Assembly: GCA_964391365.1 (NCBI GenBank)
Contig: CAYMKW010000008.1
Coordinates: 1 to 47,214, forward strand
Direction: 5' to 3'
DNA: 47,214 bases
Origin: SXMI01 sp964391365
GTDB taxonomy: Bacteria > Actinomycetota > Acidimicrobiia > Acidimicrobiales > Microtrichaceae
Below, piece by piece: positions 26,495 to 34,001 of the stretch; positions within the stretch are counted from its first letter, which is position 1, and each line of letters begins with the position of its first letter. The position numbers were made by a program, and so were the translations under genes. The notes beneath the pieces were generated by a model. That model saw only the letters and a list, made by a program, of their open reading frames with translations. It was not told where the DNA came from and searched no databases.

Positions 26495-28003
26495 GTGACC
26501 GACGGCGGAACCCGACCTCCGCCGGAGCGGCTGACGGCGGTGTCGATCGAGGCCCCCGGCGTGGACGAGGAGGTCGTCGTCCCCTGGTCCGACCTGATCG
26601 AGCGGGGCGGGCATCCCGCCGCCCCCGCCGGTGCGGTCGACCGGAGGGGCCGGAACCGCTCGCCGTGGCTGGTCACCTGGGTCGTCCTGTTCGGGACGTT
26701 CTGGGTGGCGAGCACCATCACGATCCTGGCGGTCAGTCGGCCGGAGATCGCCGCCGACCTGGGCACCTCGATCGAGTCGCTCGTCTGGCTGATCTCGGGG
26801 CCGACGATCGCGGTCGCCCTCACGGGAACCACCGCGGGGAAGCTCGGCGACCTGCACGGCCACCGACGCGTCTACGTGCTCGGGATGGTCGGCGCCACCG
26901 TGTTCGTGGCGCTGACGGCGATCGCCTGGTCGGGTCCGTCGCTGATCGCCTTCCGGGTCCTGGGCGCCACGATCGGGGCGGCCACGGGGCCGTCCTCGCT
27001 GGCGCTCATCAACCGCATGTTCGCCCCCGAGGACCGTTCCCGGGCGTTGGGCTTCTGGTCGCTGGTCGTGGCCGGGGGGCCGGTCTTCGGCCTGGTCGTC
27101 GGCGGGCCCCTCGTCGAGGCCTACGGCTGGCGGGCCATCTTCTGGTTCCAGGCCCCGCTCCTGGCGGTGGCGACGCTCGCGTCCTGGTGGCTCCTTCCCG
27201 AGACGCCTCGCCGCCTGCACGTCCACTTCGACATCCAGGGGCAGGCGACGCTCGCCGTGGCGCTGGCCGGACTGCTCATCGGGATCGACCGGGCCGCCGC
27301 CTGGGGGCCGACGAACCCGTGGGTCGTGGCGTCGTTCGCCCTCGTCCCGCTCGGCCTCTGGGCGTTCGTGCGGGTCGAGCGGCGGGTCCCGCACCCCCTG
27401 ATCCCCCTCGGATGGTTCCGGCGCAGGAACTTCGCCGTCCCGGTGGCGGTGGGTTTCGCGGTGCAGTTCGGCTACATGGGCGGCTTCATCCTGGCGCCGA
27501 AGCTCCTCGCCGACGTGCGGGGCCTGTCGGCCGACGCCATCGCCCTGCTGATGGTGCCGCGACCGCTGACCTTCGCCATCGCCGGTCCGGTGGCCGGGTG
27601 GCTCGCAACCCGGATCTCGGCGCGGACGACGGTCGTGGCGGGGACGATCGCCCTCAGCCTGTCCATGACGATCTTCGCGTTCGTCGCATCGGATCCGACC
27701 ACCGCCGCCATCGTCCTGGCGCTGACCCTCTCGGGCATCGGCATCGGCGCGGCGCAGCCGCGGCTCACCGCGTGCGTCGCCAACGCCGTGCACGAAGAGG
27801 ATCTGGGCATCGCCGGAGCGACCCAGCTGCTGGTCGCGCAGGTCGGTACGACCGTCGGCATGAACCTGCTGGAGGCGATCCAGGTGACGGCGGCCGCCGG
27901 TGCGACCGGGGCGGCCGCGGGGTCGTCCTACTCGATCGCCTACGGCGTGGGGGCCGCGGTCGCCGTGGTCGGCGTGGCGCTGGCCGGGCTGCTCCGGGAG
28001 TGA
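26495..28003 (+). CDS. MFS transporter, DHA2-like drug/proton antiporter family
   Basis: This 502-residue protein has a polar N-terminal tail of about 60 residues and about 12-14 transmembrane segments. The loop 2-3 motif A is AGKLGDLHGHRRVYVLGM, followed by FRVLGATIGAATGPSSLALINRMF (motif B region with the conserved Arg) and FWSLVVAGGPVFGLVVGGPLVEAYGWRAIFWF (motif C), which marks an antiporter. Substrates are unknown; efflux is the family expectation. The 23-bp inverted repeat just upstream may be a control site. It ends in the repeat-rich gap before the convergent SCP2 gene. Confidence 0.88.
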   Translation: MTDGGTRPPPERLTAVSIEAPGVDEEVVVPWSDLIERGGHPAAPAGAVDRRGRNRSPWLVTWVVLFGTFWVASTITILAVSRPEIAADLGTSIESLVWLISGPTIAVALTGTTAGKLGDLHGHRRVYVLGMVGATVFVALTAIAWSGPSLIAFRVLGATIGAATGPSSLALINRMFAPEDRSRALGFWSLVVAGGPVFGLVVGGPLVEAYGWRAIFWFQAPLLAVATLASWWLLPETPRRLHVHFDIQGQATLAVALAGLLIGIDRAAAWGPTNPWVVASFALVPLGLWAFVRVERRVPHPLIPLGWFRRRNFAVPVAVGFAVQFGYMGGFILAPKLLADVRGLSADAIALLMVPRPLTFAIAGPVAGWLATRISARTTVVAGTIALSLSMTIFAFVASDPTTAAIVLALTLSGIGIGAAQPRLTACVANAVHEEDLGIAGATQLLVAQVGTTVGMNLLEAIQVTAAAGATGAAAGSSYSIAYGVGAAVAVVGVALAGLLRE

Positions 28004-28022
28004 CGCCCGATGCCGTCGCGGG

Positions 28023-28099
28023 GTGATCTCCGCGACCCGGAGATCTCCGCTACTCGGTGGTCACCGTGACTCGGAGATCACGATTACTCGGTGATCTCC
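28023..28099. terminator. Cluster of GGAGATC/GATCTCC dyads between convergent genes
   Basis: Hairpin 1 is GATCTCC-N7-GGAGATC at 28025-28045. Hairpin 2 is GGAGATCAC-N9-GTGATCTCC at 28073-28099 and includes the last codons of the SCP2 gene. GTGATCTCC also recurs at 28023. Either or both could end transcription from the two sides. Confidence 0.5.
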
Positions 28100-28494
28100 T
28101 GGATCCGGGCGGAGACCTCGGCCTGCAGACCGGCGTCGCCGCCGCCCTGCTGGAGTGCCATGAGCTTGGTCATGTCGCCCTGCACCTTGATCTTCCCGGC
28201 CATGAACGCCTGCATGCCCGCCTGCGGGTTCTGCTCGACGAGGATCGCCTTGGCCGTGGCGTAGTCGAGCGCCACGGTCAGCTCCGGGTCCTCGATGTGG
28301 CCCAGGTCCATCTTCATCTCGCCGTCGGAGGTGTCCATGTGCGCCTGCACCTCACCGTCGCCGAACGGCACCTCGGTGATGTTGAGGTTCATCTTGATCG
28401 AGTGCGCCGGCGTCGCCGAGCCGTCGTCGAGCTCCTCGCGGATCTGCTTCGCTGCGTCGAGCCACTCTTCGGTCAGGAACTGGTACTTCGCCAC
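28084..28494 (-). CDS. SCP2 sterol-binding domain protein
   Basis: This 136-residue protein is a single SCP2 domain: MAKYQFLTEEWLDAAKQIREELDDG, strands IKMNLNITEVPFGDGEVQAHMDTSDGEMKMDLGHIEDPELTVALDYATAKAILVEQNPQAGMQAFMAGKIKVQGDMTKLMAL. The family binds lipids or fatty acyl-CoA in a hydrophobic tunnel. Unlike most genes here, it has an SD site (GGAGGG) 7 nt before the GTG and a -10 (TACGCT, 28544-28539) that predicts a leader of about 37 nt. It diverges from the alpha/beta hydrolase operon. Confidence 0.9.
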   Translation of the reverse strand: MAKYQFLTEEWLDAAKQIREELDDGSATPAHSIKMNLNITEVPFGDGEVQAHMDTSDGEMKMDLGHIEDPELTVALDYATAKAILVEQNPQAGMQAFMAGKIKVQGDMTKLMALQQGGGDAGLQAEVSARIQEITE

Positions 28495-28538
28495 GGGGTG
28501 CCCTCCATCGGTCGTCCGTCGGTCGCTGTCGCGGGCTG

Positions 28539-28573
28539 AGCGTAGTGGGTGGTGCCCCGACGGGCCGTACACT
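28539..28573. promoter_or_regulatory. Divergent promoter pair: TACGCT (minus) and TACACT (plus)
   Basis: TACGCT at 28544-28539 drives the SCP2 gene and TACACT at 28568-28573 drives the hydrolase-gatCAB operon. Both give leaders of about 40-50 nt that end in GGAGG-type SD sites. Confidence 0.5.
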
Positions 28574-28629
28574 CTCCGGCCGGGACCGCCGAGGGGTGGC
28601 CCGGCCCGCACGCTGCGACTGGAGGCCAG

Positions 28630-29385
28630 GTGAGCGACGACGTCGAGGTGATTCCGGGAGCCGAGGCCTGGTCGGCGGACGGCGGCCCGGTGGGCGTGCT
28701 CGTGCTCCACGGGTTCACCGGCAACCCGGGTTCCGTCCGCGGTCTGGCCGAGGCCTGCGCCGCCGCCGGCCACACCGTCGAACTCCCCCGTCTGCCGGGC
28801 CACGGCACGACCGTCGAGGACATGCTCGGCACCGGCTGGGGCGACTGGTCGGCAGCTGCCGAGGCCGCCTACTCGGGTCTGGCCGAGCGCTGCGAGCAGG
28901 TCGTCGTCGCCGGCCTGTCCATGGGCGGGTCCCTGACGTGCTGGCTCGGCACGCGCCACCCGTCGATCGCCGGGCTCGTCTGCATCAACCCGGCGGTCGC
29001 CCCGAGCGACGACATGCGGGCGCTGGTGGCGGCCATGGTGGAGTCCGGTGAGACGCTCATGGACGGCATCGGTTCGGACATCGCGGCGCCCGACGTGGTC
29101 GAGACGGCCTACTCCCAGACGCCGCTCGCCCCGCTCCTCACCCTCTTCGAGGCCTCCGCCGAGGTCGTCGAGGACCTGGGCCGGATCACCTCGCCGCTGC
29201 TCCTGTTCACGAGCCCGGAGGACCACGTCGTGCCGCCCGCCGACAGCGACCTCCTGGCCGCCGCCGTGGCGGGTCCGGTCGAGCGGGTGTCCTGTGACCG
29301 GAGCTACCACGTGGCGACGATGGACCACGACGCCGGCATGATCGCTGAGCGCACCGTCGAGTTCATCGCCCGGGTGACGGCGTGA
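28630..29385 (+). CDS. Alpha/beta hydrolase, Est30-like carboxylesterase/monoacylglycerol lipase
   Basis: This 251-residue serine hydrolase has the oxyanion region VLVLHGFTGNPGSVRGLAEA, the nucleophile elbow VAGLSMGGSLT (S97), the acid SPEDHVVPP (D198) and the base RSYHVATMDHD (H227). This matches Est30-type carboxylesterases. The natural ester is unknown. GTG 28630 is chosen because GGAGG lies close upstream (28621-28625); the frame is open further back to 28549 but without conserved residues. Its TGA overlaps the gatC GTG, so it is translationally coupled to the amidotransferase operon. Confidence 0.88.
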   Translation: MSDDVEVIPGAEAWSADGGPVGVLVLHGFTGNPGSVRGLAEACAAAGHTVELPRLPGHGTTVEDMLGTGWGDWSAAAEAAYSGLAERCEQVVVAGLSMGGSLTCWLGTRHPSIAGLVCINPAVAPSDDMRALVAAMVESGETLMDGIGSDIAAPDVVETAYSQTPLAPLLTLFEASAEVVEDLGRITSPLLLFTSPEDHVVPPADSDLLAAAVAGPVERVSCDRSYHVATMDHDAGMIAERTVEFIARVTA

Positions 29386-29696
29386 GCGATCCGTCGGCCG
29401 GGCGGATCTCGGCGGACGAGGTGGCGGCGGTCGCCCGCCTGGCGCACCTGCGACTCGACGACGACGAGGTCGCCCGCTTCACCCACCAGCTCGCCGACGT
29501 CCTGGGGCACGCCGCCGACATCGAGGCGCTCGACCTCGACGGCGTCGAGCCCATGGCGCGGCCGGTTCGTGTCGTCAACGTGCTGCGCGCCGACGAGCCC
29601 GGCCCGGGGTTGGACCGCGACGAGGTGCTGGCGCAGGCGCCGGCGTCCGAGGACGGCCAGTTCCGGGTTCCACCGGTGCTGGGCGGAACGCCGTGA
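29382..29696 (+). CDS. gatC: Asp-tRNA(Asn)/Glu-tRNA(Gln) amidotransferase subunit C
   Basis: This 104-residue subunit stabilises GatA and links it to GatB in the GatCAB complex, which amidates mischarged Glu-tRNAGln and Asp-tRNAAsn. ISADEVAAVARLAHLRLDDDEVARFTHQLADVLGHAADIEALDLDGVEPMARP and the C-terminal LRADEPGPGLDRDEVLAQAP are typical. GTG start in a GTGA overlap with the hydrolase gene; the stop overlaps the gatA start the same way. Confidence 0.93.
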   Translation: MSDPSAGRISADEVAAVARLAHLRLDDDEVARFTHQLADVLGHAADIEALDLDGVEPMARPVRVVNVLRADEPGPGLDRDEVLAQAPASEDGQFRVPPVLGGTP

Positions 29697-31156
29697 GCGG
29701 CGCCTCGGTGGTGCCGGAGGCGGCCCCGCCGTCCGCGGTCACGCTCGCCGGCGCGGTCCGCCGCGGCGAACGCTCGGCCCTCGACGTGCTCGAGGAGCAC
29801 CTCGGTCGCGTCGACGCCGCCGAGGGCGACGTCCACGCGTTCAACCTCGTGCTGGCGGACCGGGCGCGGGCGGCCGCCCGTCGGATCGACGAACGGGTCG
29901 CCGCCGGTGAGGACCCGGGTCCGCTCGCCGGGGTGCCGGTGGCAGTCAAGGACAACCTGTGCACCCGCGGCGTCCCGACGACCTGCTCGTCGCGCATCCT
30001 CGAGGGCTGGGAACCTCCCTACGACGCCACCGTGGTGACCCGCCTGCAGGACGCGGGGGCCGTCGTCGTGGGCAAGACCAACCTGGACGAGTTCGCCATG
30101 GGGTCGTCCACCGAGCACTCGGCGACGGGACCGACCCGCAACCCCCACGACCTGAGCCGGGTGCCCGGCGGTTCGTCGGGCGGTTCCGCGGCCGCCGTCG
30201 CCGCCGGGTTCGCCGCCGTCTCGCTCGGCTCCGACACGGGCGGCTCGATCCGCCAGCCGGCCGCGCTCTGCGGAGTCGTGGGCGTCAAGCCGACATACGG
30301 GCTCGTGTCCCGGCTCGGGCTGATCGCCTTCGCGTCCTCGCTCGACCAGGTCGGCCCGTTCGCCTCGACCGTCGCCGACGCGGCCCTGGTCTGCGAGGTG
30401 GTCGGTGGTCACGATGCCGGTGACTCGACCTCACTGCCCGTCGACTTCCCGCCGGTCTCGGATCACCTCGCCGACGGCGTGGCGGGCATGCGGATCGGCC
30501 TGGTCGCCGAGATGCTCGGCGAGGGGATCGCCCCGGACGTCACCGCCCGGGTCCGCGTGGCGGCCGAGGTGCTCGCCGCCGCCGGCGCCGAGGTGGAGGA
30601 GGTCTCGGTCCCGGCCGTGACCTACGGCCTCTCGGCGTACTACCTGGTCGCCCCCGCCGAGGCCTCGTCCAACCTCGCCCGCTACGACGGCGTCCGCTAC
30701 GGGCGTCGGGTCGACGCCCCGACCGCCGGCGAGATGATGGTGGCCACCCGGACCGCCGGGTTCGGCGACGAGGTGAAGCGTCGGATCGTGCTGGGCACCT
30801 ACGCGCTGTCGGCCGGCTACTACGACGCGTTCTACGGCAAGGCGCTGAAGGTCCGGACCCTGATCCGTGAGGAGTTCGACGCCGCCTACGAGCGCTTCGA
30901 CGCGCTCGTGTCGCCGACCTCACCGACGACGGCCTTCGCGTTCGGCGACAAGACGGCCGACCCGGTGCAGATGTACCTGAACGACGTGTGCACGATCCCG
31001 TCCAACCTGGCGGGTCACCCGGCGTTGTCGGTGCCCTTCGGGACCGGCGCGGACGGCCTGCCGGTGGGCGTGCAGGTCATGGCACCGGCACTCGGCGAGG
31101 TGGCCGCCTTCCGCGTCGCCGCCGTGCTCGAGGCCGCCGCCGGGGGTGCATCGTGA
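29693..31156 (+). CDS. gatA: GatCAB amidotransferase subunit A
   Basis: This 487-residue amidase subunit releases ammonia from glutamine for transfer to the mischarged tRNA. The Ser-cisSer-Lys triad is visible: VAVKDNLCTRG (K86), VPGGSSGGSAAAVAAG (S161/S162) and SDTGGSIRQPAALCG (S185). PTYGLVSRLGLIAFASSLDQVGP and the C-terminal NDVCTIPSNLAGHPALSVPFG are characteristic. Length is normal. It overlaps gatC and gatB by 4 nt each. Confidence 0.97.
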   Translation: MSGASVVPEAAPPSAVTLAGAVRRGERSALDVLEEHLGRVDAAEGDVHAFNLVLADRARAAARRIDERVAAGEDPGPLAGVPVAVKDNLCTRGVPTTCSSRILEGWEPPYDATVVTRLQDAGAVVVGKTNLDEFAMGSSTEHSATGPTRNPHDLSRVPGGSSGGSAAAVAAGFAAVSLGSDTGGSIRQPAALCGVVGVKPTYGLVSRLGLIAFASSLDQVGPFASTVADAALVCEVVGGHDAGDSTSLPVDFPPVSDHLADGVAGMRIGLVAEMLGEGIAPDVTARVRVAAEVLAAAGAEVEEVSVPAVTYGLSAYYLVAPAEASSNLARYDGVRYGRRVDAPTAGEMMVATRTAGFGDEVKRRIVLGTYALSAGYYDAFYGKALKVRTLIREEFDAAYERFDALVSPTSPTTAFAFGDKTADPVQMYLNDVCTIPSNLAGHPALSVPFGTGADGLPVGVQVMAPALGEVAAFRVAAVLEAAAGGAS

Positions 31157-32574
31157 GCGGCGTCGACCCGGAACGCTGGGAGGTCGTGATCGGGCTCGAG
31201 GTCCACGCCGAGCTGGCGACCCGGACGAAGCTGTTCTCCTCGGCGACCGCCGAGTTCGGTGGCGAGCCCAACACCCACATCGACCCGCTGACCCTGGGCC
31301 TCCCCGGTTCCCTGCCGGTGCTCAACGTCCGTGCCGTCGAACTGGCGATCCGGGTCGGACTGGCCCTGGGCTGCACCGTCCAGCGGTCGGTGTTCGCCCG
31401 CAAGAACTACTTCTACCCGGACCAGCCGAAGAACTACCAGATCTCGCAGTACGACCTGCCGATCAACGTGGACGGCTCGCTCGAGCTGCCCTCGGGCCAG
31501 GTGGCCGGGATCGAGCGGGCGCACCTCGAGGAGGACACCGGCAAGTCGACCCACGTGGGCGGTGGCGGTCGGATCCACGACGCCCGTTACTCGCTGGTCG
31601 ACCTCAACCGTGCGGGCGTCCCGCTCCTCGAGATCGTCGGGCGACCCGACCTGCGATCCGCCGACGAGGCCCGGGCCTACGTGAGCGAACTGCGGTCCGT
31701 GCTCGTCGCCGTCGGCGCGTCGGACGGGAAGATGGAGGAGGGCTCCCTCCGGGTGGACTGCAACGTGTCGGTCCGGCCCCGGGGCGCCACCGAGCTCGGG
31801 ACGCGCTGCGAGATCAAGAACATCAACTCGCTCCGGAGCCTGGGTCGGGCGATCGACGCCGAGGCCGCCCGGCAGGTGGCCCTCATCGAGGCCGGCGAGC
31901 GCATCGTCCAGGAGACGCGCCACTGGGACGAGGAGGACGGCCGGACGCACACGCTGCGCTCCAAGGAGGAGGCCGACGACTACCGGTACTTCCCCGACCC
32001 CGACCTGGTCGAGCTCGACCCGGACCCGGCGTGGATCGAGGAGATCCGCGCGTCGCTGCCCCCGCTCCCGGCCGCCCGTCGAACCCGGCTCGTCGAGCGC
32101 ACCGGCGTCGGGCGTGCTCAGGCGGCCATCGTCGTCGAACGCGGACTCGATGCGCTCTGCCTGGCGGCGGTCGACGCCGGCGCCGACCCGGAGCGGACCG
32201 TGACCCACGCCGTGCACAACCTGGCCGACGACCGGGCCGTCGACCTGGACCCCGGTGCCCTCGCGGCCCTGGTCCGGATGGAGGTCGCGGGGGAGCTGAC
32301 GGCGACGCAGGCCAAGACGGTGCTCGCCGAGCTGGTCGAGCGTGGCGGCGATCCTGCCTCGATCGCCGCCGCCAGGGGGTTCGAGGCCATGGACACCTCT
32401 GAGCTCGAGGGAATCGTGGACGGCCTCATCAGCGCCCATCCGGACGAGTGGCAGAGGTTCTGCGACGGTGACGTCAAGGTCACGGGCTTCTTCGTCGGTC
32501 AGGTGATGAAGGCCACGGGCGGCAAGGCCGACGGCAAGGCGGTCACTGCCCTGCTGAACAGCCGCACGGGCTGA
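31153..32574 (+). CDS. gatB: GatCAB amidotransferase subunit B
   Basis: This 473-residue subunit binds the tRNA, activates the carboxylate with ATP and transfers ammonia. The GatB hallmarks are present: VVIGLEVHAELATRTKLFSSA, GLPGSLPVLN, ARKNYFYPDQPKNYQISQYD, HLEEDTGKSTH, SLVDLNRAGVPLLEIV, EGSLRVDCNVSVRP and, at the end, the YqeY-like tail VTGFFVGQVMKATGGKADGKAV. GTG 31153 overlaps the gatA TGA; the longer open frame is shadow. Confidence 0.97.
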   Translation: MSGVDPERWEVVIGLEVHAELATRTKLFSSATAEFGGEPNTHIDPLTLGLPGSLPVLNVRAVELAIRVGLALGCTVQRSVFARKNYFYPDQPKNYQISQYDLPINVDGSLELPSGQVAGIERAHLEEDTGKSTHVGGGGRIHDARYSLVDLNRAGVPLLEIVGRPDLRSADEARAYVSELRSVLVAVGASDGKMEEGSLRVDCNVSVRPRGATELGTRCEIKNINSLRSLGRAIDAEAARQVALIEAGERIVQETRHWDEEDGRTHTLRSKEEADDYRYFPDPDLVELDPDPAWIEEIRASLPPLPAARRTRLVERTGVGRAQAAIVVERGLDALCLAAVDAGADPERTVTHAVHNLADDRAVDLDPGALAALVRMEVAGELTATQAKTVLAELVERGGDPASIAAARGFEAMDTSELEGIVDGLISAHPDEWQRFCDGDVKVTGFFVGQVMKATGGKADGKAVTALLNSRTG

Positions 32575-32591
32575 CCGGCGATCGCCCGGAG

Positions 32592-33344
32592 GTGCTCGAG
32601 CCCGGACCCCTGGCCCTCGTGGCGGTCGCACTCCTGTGCGGATCGTTCCTCAACTCGTTCGTCGGGTTCGGATTCGCGTTGATCACGGTTCCGCTCATGG
32701 CCGTCGCGGTGGGTCCCTCCGAGGCGGTGGTGCTGAGCGCCGTCTACGGGCTGTTGTCCAACGGTGCCGTGGCGGTCCGGCACCGACGTGACACCGACGT
32801 TCCCGTCGTGCGACGTCTGGTCGCCGGGTCGGTCCCGGGGATGATGCTGGGACTCGCGGTGCTCATCACCGTTCCCGCGGCGCCGCTCCAGGTCGCCATC
32901 TCGGTCTCGGTTCTGGTGTCCGTCGTGGTGCTCGCCCGCGGGTGGGTGATCGTCGACCCTCATCCGGGCGTCGACGTGGCTGCGGGCTTCGTCAGCGGGG
33001 TGCTCAACACCTCGGTCGGAGTGAGTGGTCCGCCGGTGATCATGGACCTGCACGGCCGATCGTTGGGCAAGGGCCCGTTCCGGGCGAGTCTGGTCGTGTT
33101 CTTCGCCGCCACCGGGTTGGTGGCGATCGCCCTGTTCGCTGTGGCCGGTCGACTCGATGCCACCCTGCTGCTCGCCTCGGTCCTGGCACTCCCGGCGTGG
33201 CCGGTCGGTTCCCTGCTCGGCGGTTGGGCGCACCGGCGCTTCAGCGAGGAACGGTTCCGGACCCTGGTGTTGTGGATGCTCGTCCTCACCGCACTCCTCA
33301 CGCTGGCGAGCGCCGTCGGTTCGTTCGCCGCGACCCCGGGCTGA
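32592..33344 (+). CDS. TauE/SafE (TSUP) family membrane permease
   Basis: This 250-residue protein has about eight transmembrane segments in two related halves: FLNSFVGFGFALITVPLMAVAVGPSEAV near the start and FVSGVLNTSVGVSGPPVIMDLHG in the second half, both diagnostic of the family. Members carry sulfite, sulfonate-derived anions or other small organic anions; the substrate here is unknown. It starts 17 nt after gatB and is probably the last gene of that operon. GGAGG directly abuts the GTG at 32592, so the exact start is uncertain by a few codons. Confidence 0.85.
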   Translation: MLEPGPLALVAVALLCGSFLNSFVGFGFALITVPLMAVAVGPSEAVVLSAVYGLLSNGAVAVRHRRDTDVPVVRRLVAGSVPGMMLGLAVLITVPAAPLQVAISVSVLVSVVVLARGWVIVDPHPGVDVAAGFVSGVLNTSVGVSGPPVIMDLHGRSLGKGPFRASLVVFFAATGLVAIALFAVAGRLDATLLLASVLALPAWPVGSLLGGWAHRRFSEERFRTLVLWMLVLTALLTLASAVGSFAATPG

Positions 33345-33355
33345 GCGGCTGTGCC

Positions 33356-33361
33356 TACCAT
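33356..33361 (+). promoter_or_regulatory. -10 element TACCAT, leaderless start of the lipoprotein gene
   Basis: TACCAT is followed by 6 nt and GTG at 33368. Confidence 0.6.
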
Positions 33362-33367
33362 GATCCC

Positions 33368-33973
33368 GTGAGTCGTTGCCCGCACTCGCCCCGTCGGCGT
33401 CGGACCCTTGCTGGTGCCGTCGTCGTCGTGCTGGCGGTCCTGGTGCTCGGGGCGTGCGCATCGGACAGCGGCCCGATCGAGGTTGGTGGTCCGGGTCGGG
33501 TGGACGAACCGGGTCCGTTGCCCACCGCCCCGTCCGCTCCGCCGACGACCTCCGGGTCGTCCGGTCGCCCGGCGGCGTCGAGCGGCGACGTGACGGTCGA
33601 CCAGCTCGTCGCCCGTATGGACGCCCTGGTGGCCGAGGACGACCTCTGCACCCTGCTCACGGGCTCGGCGCTGTCCGACGTCACCGGCGCCGACCTGGAC
33701 CTGACCAGCCTGCTCGAGAACCCCCAGGGGTTCACGACGCTGTTCGCCTCGCTCGGACGTCTCTTCGGTCACATGGTCGACATCGCCCCGTCGGCCGCCG
33801 TGCAGTCGGACCTCGAGACCATGCGCGGGGTCTGGCAGGGCGTCGCCGGGCTCGATCCGCGGGCTCCCGATGCCGCCGAGCGCGCCGGGGGGCTCATCGC
33901 GAACCCCGCCGTCCAGCGGGCGCAGTCGAACCTGGGTGTGTGGGTGCAGTCGACCTGCGTCCGGTCGTCCTGA
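33368..33973 (+). CDS. Putative lipoprotein of unknown function
   Basis: This 201-residue protein begins with an arginine-rich n-region (SRCPHSPRRRR), a hydrophobic core and the lipobox VLGAC, so it is probably exported and lipid-anchored. A Pro/Ser/Thr-rich linker (about residues 45-75) leads to a helical domain with a pair of cysteines (DDLCTLLTGSALSDVTG and VQSTCVRSS). No family recognised. GTG 33368 fits both the signal peptide and the TACCAT-N6 spacing; the larger overlapping frame is shadow. Confidence 0.7.
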   Translation: MSRCPHSPRRRRTLAGAVVVVLAVLVLGACASDSGPIEVGGPGRVDEPGPLPTAPSAPPTTSGSSGRPAASSGDVTVDQLVARMDALVAEDDLCTLLTGSALSDVTGADLDLTSLLENPQGFTTLFASLGRLFGHMVDIAPSAAVQSDLETMRGVWQGVAGLDPRAPDAAERAGGLIANPAVQRAQSNLGVWVQSTCVRSS

Positions 33974-34001
33974 GTCCGGTCGTCCTGACCGGCGGTCCCG
34001 G

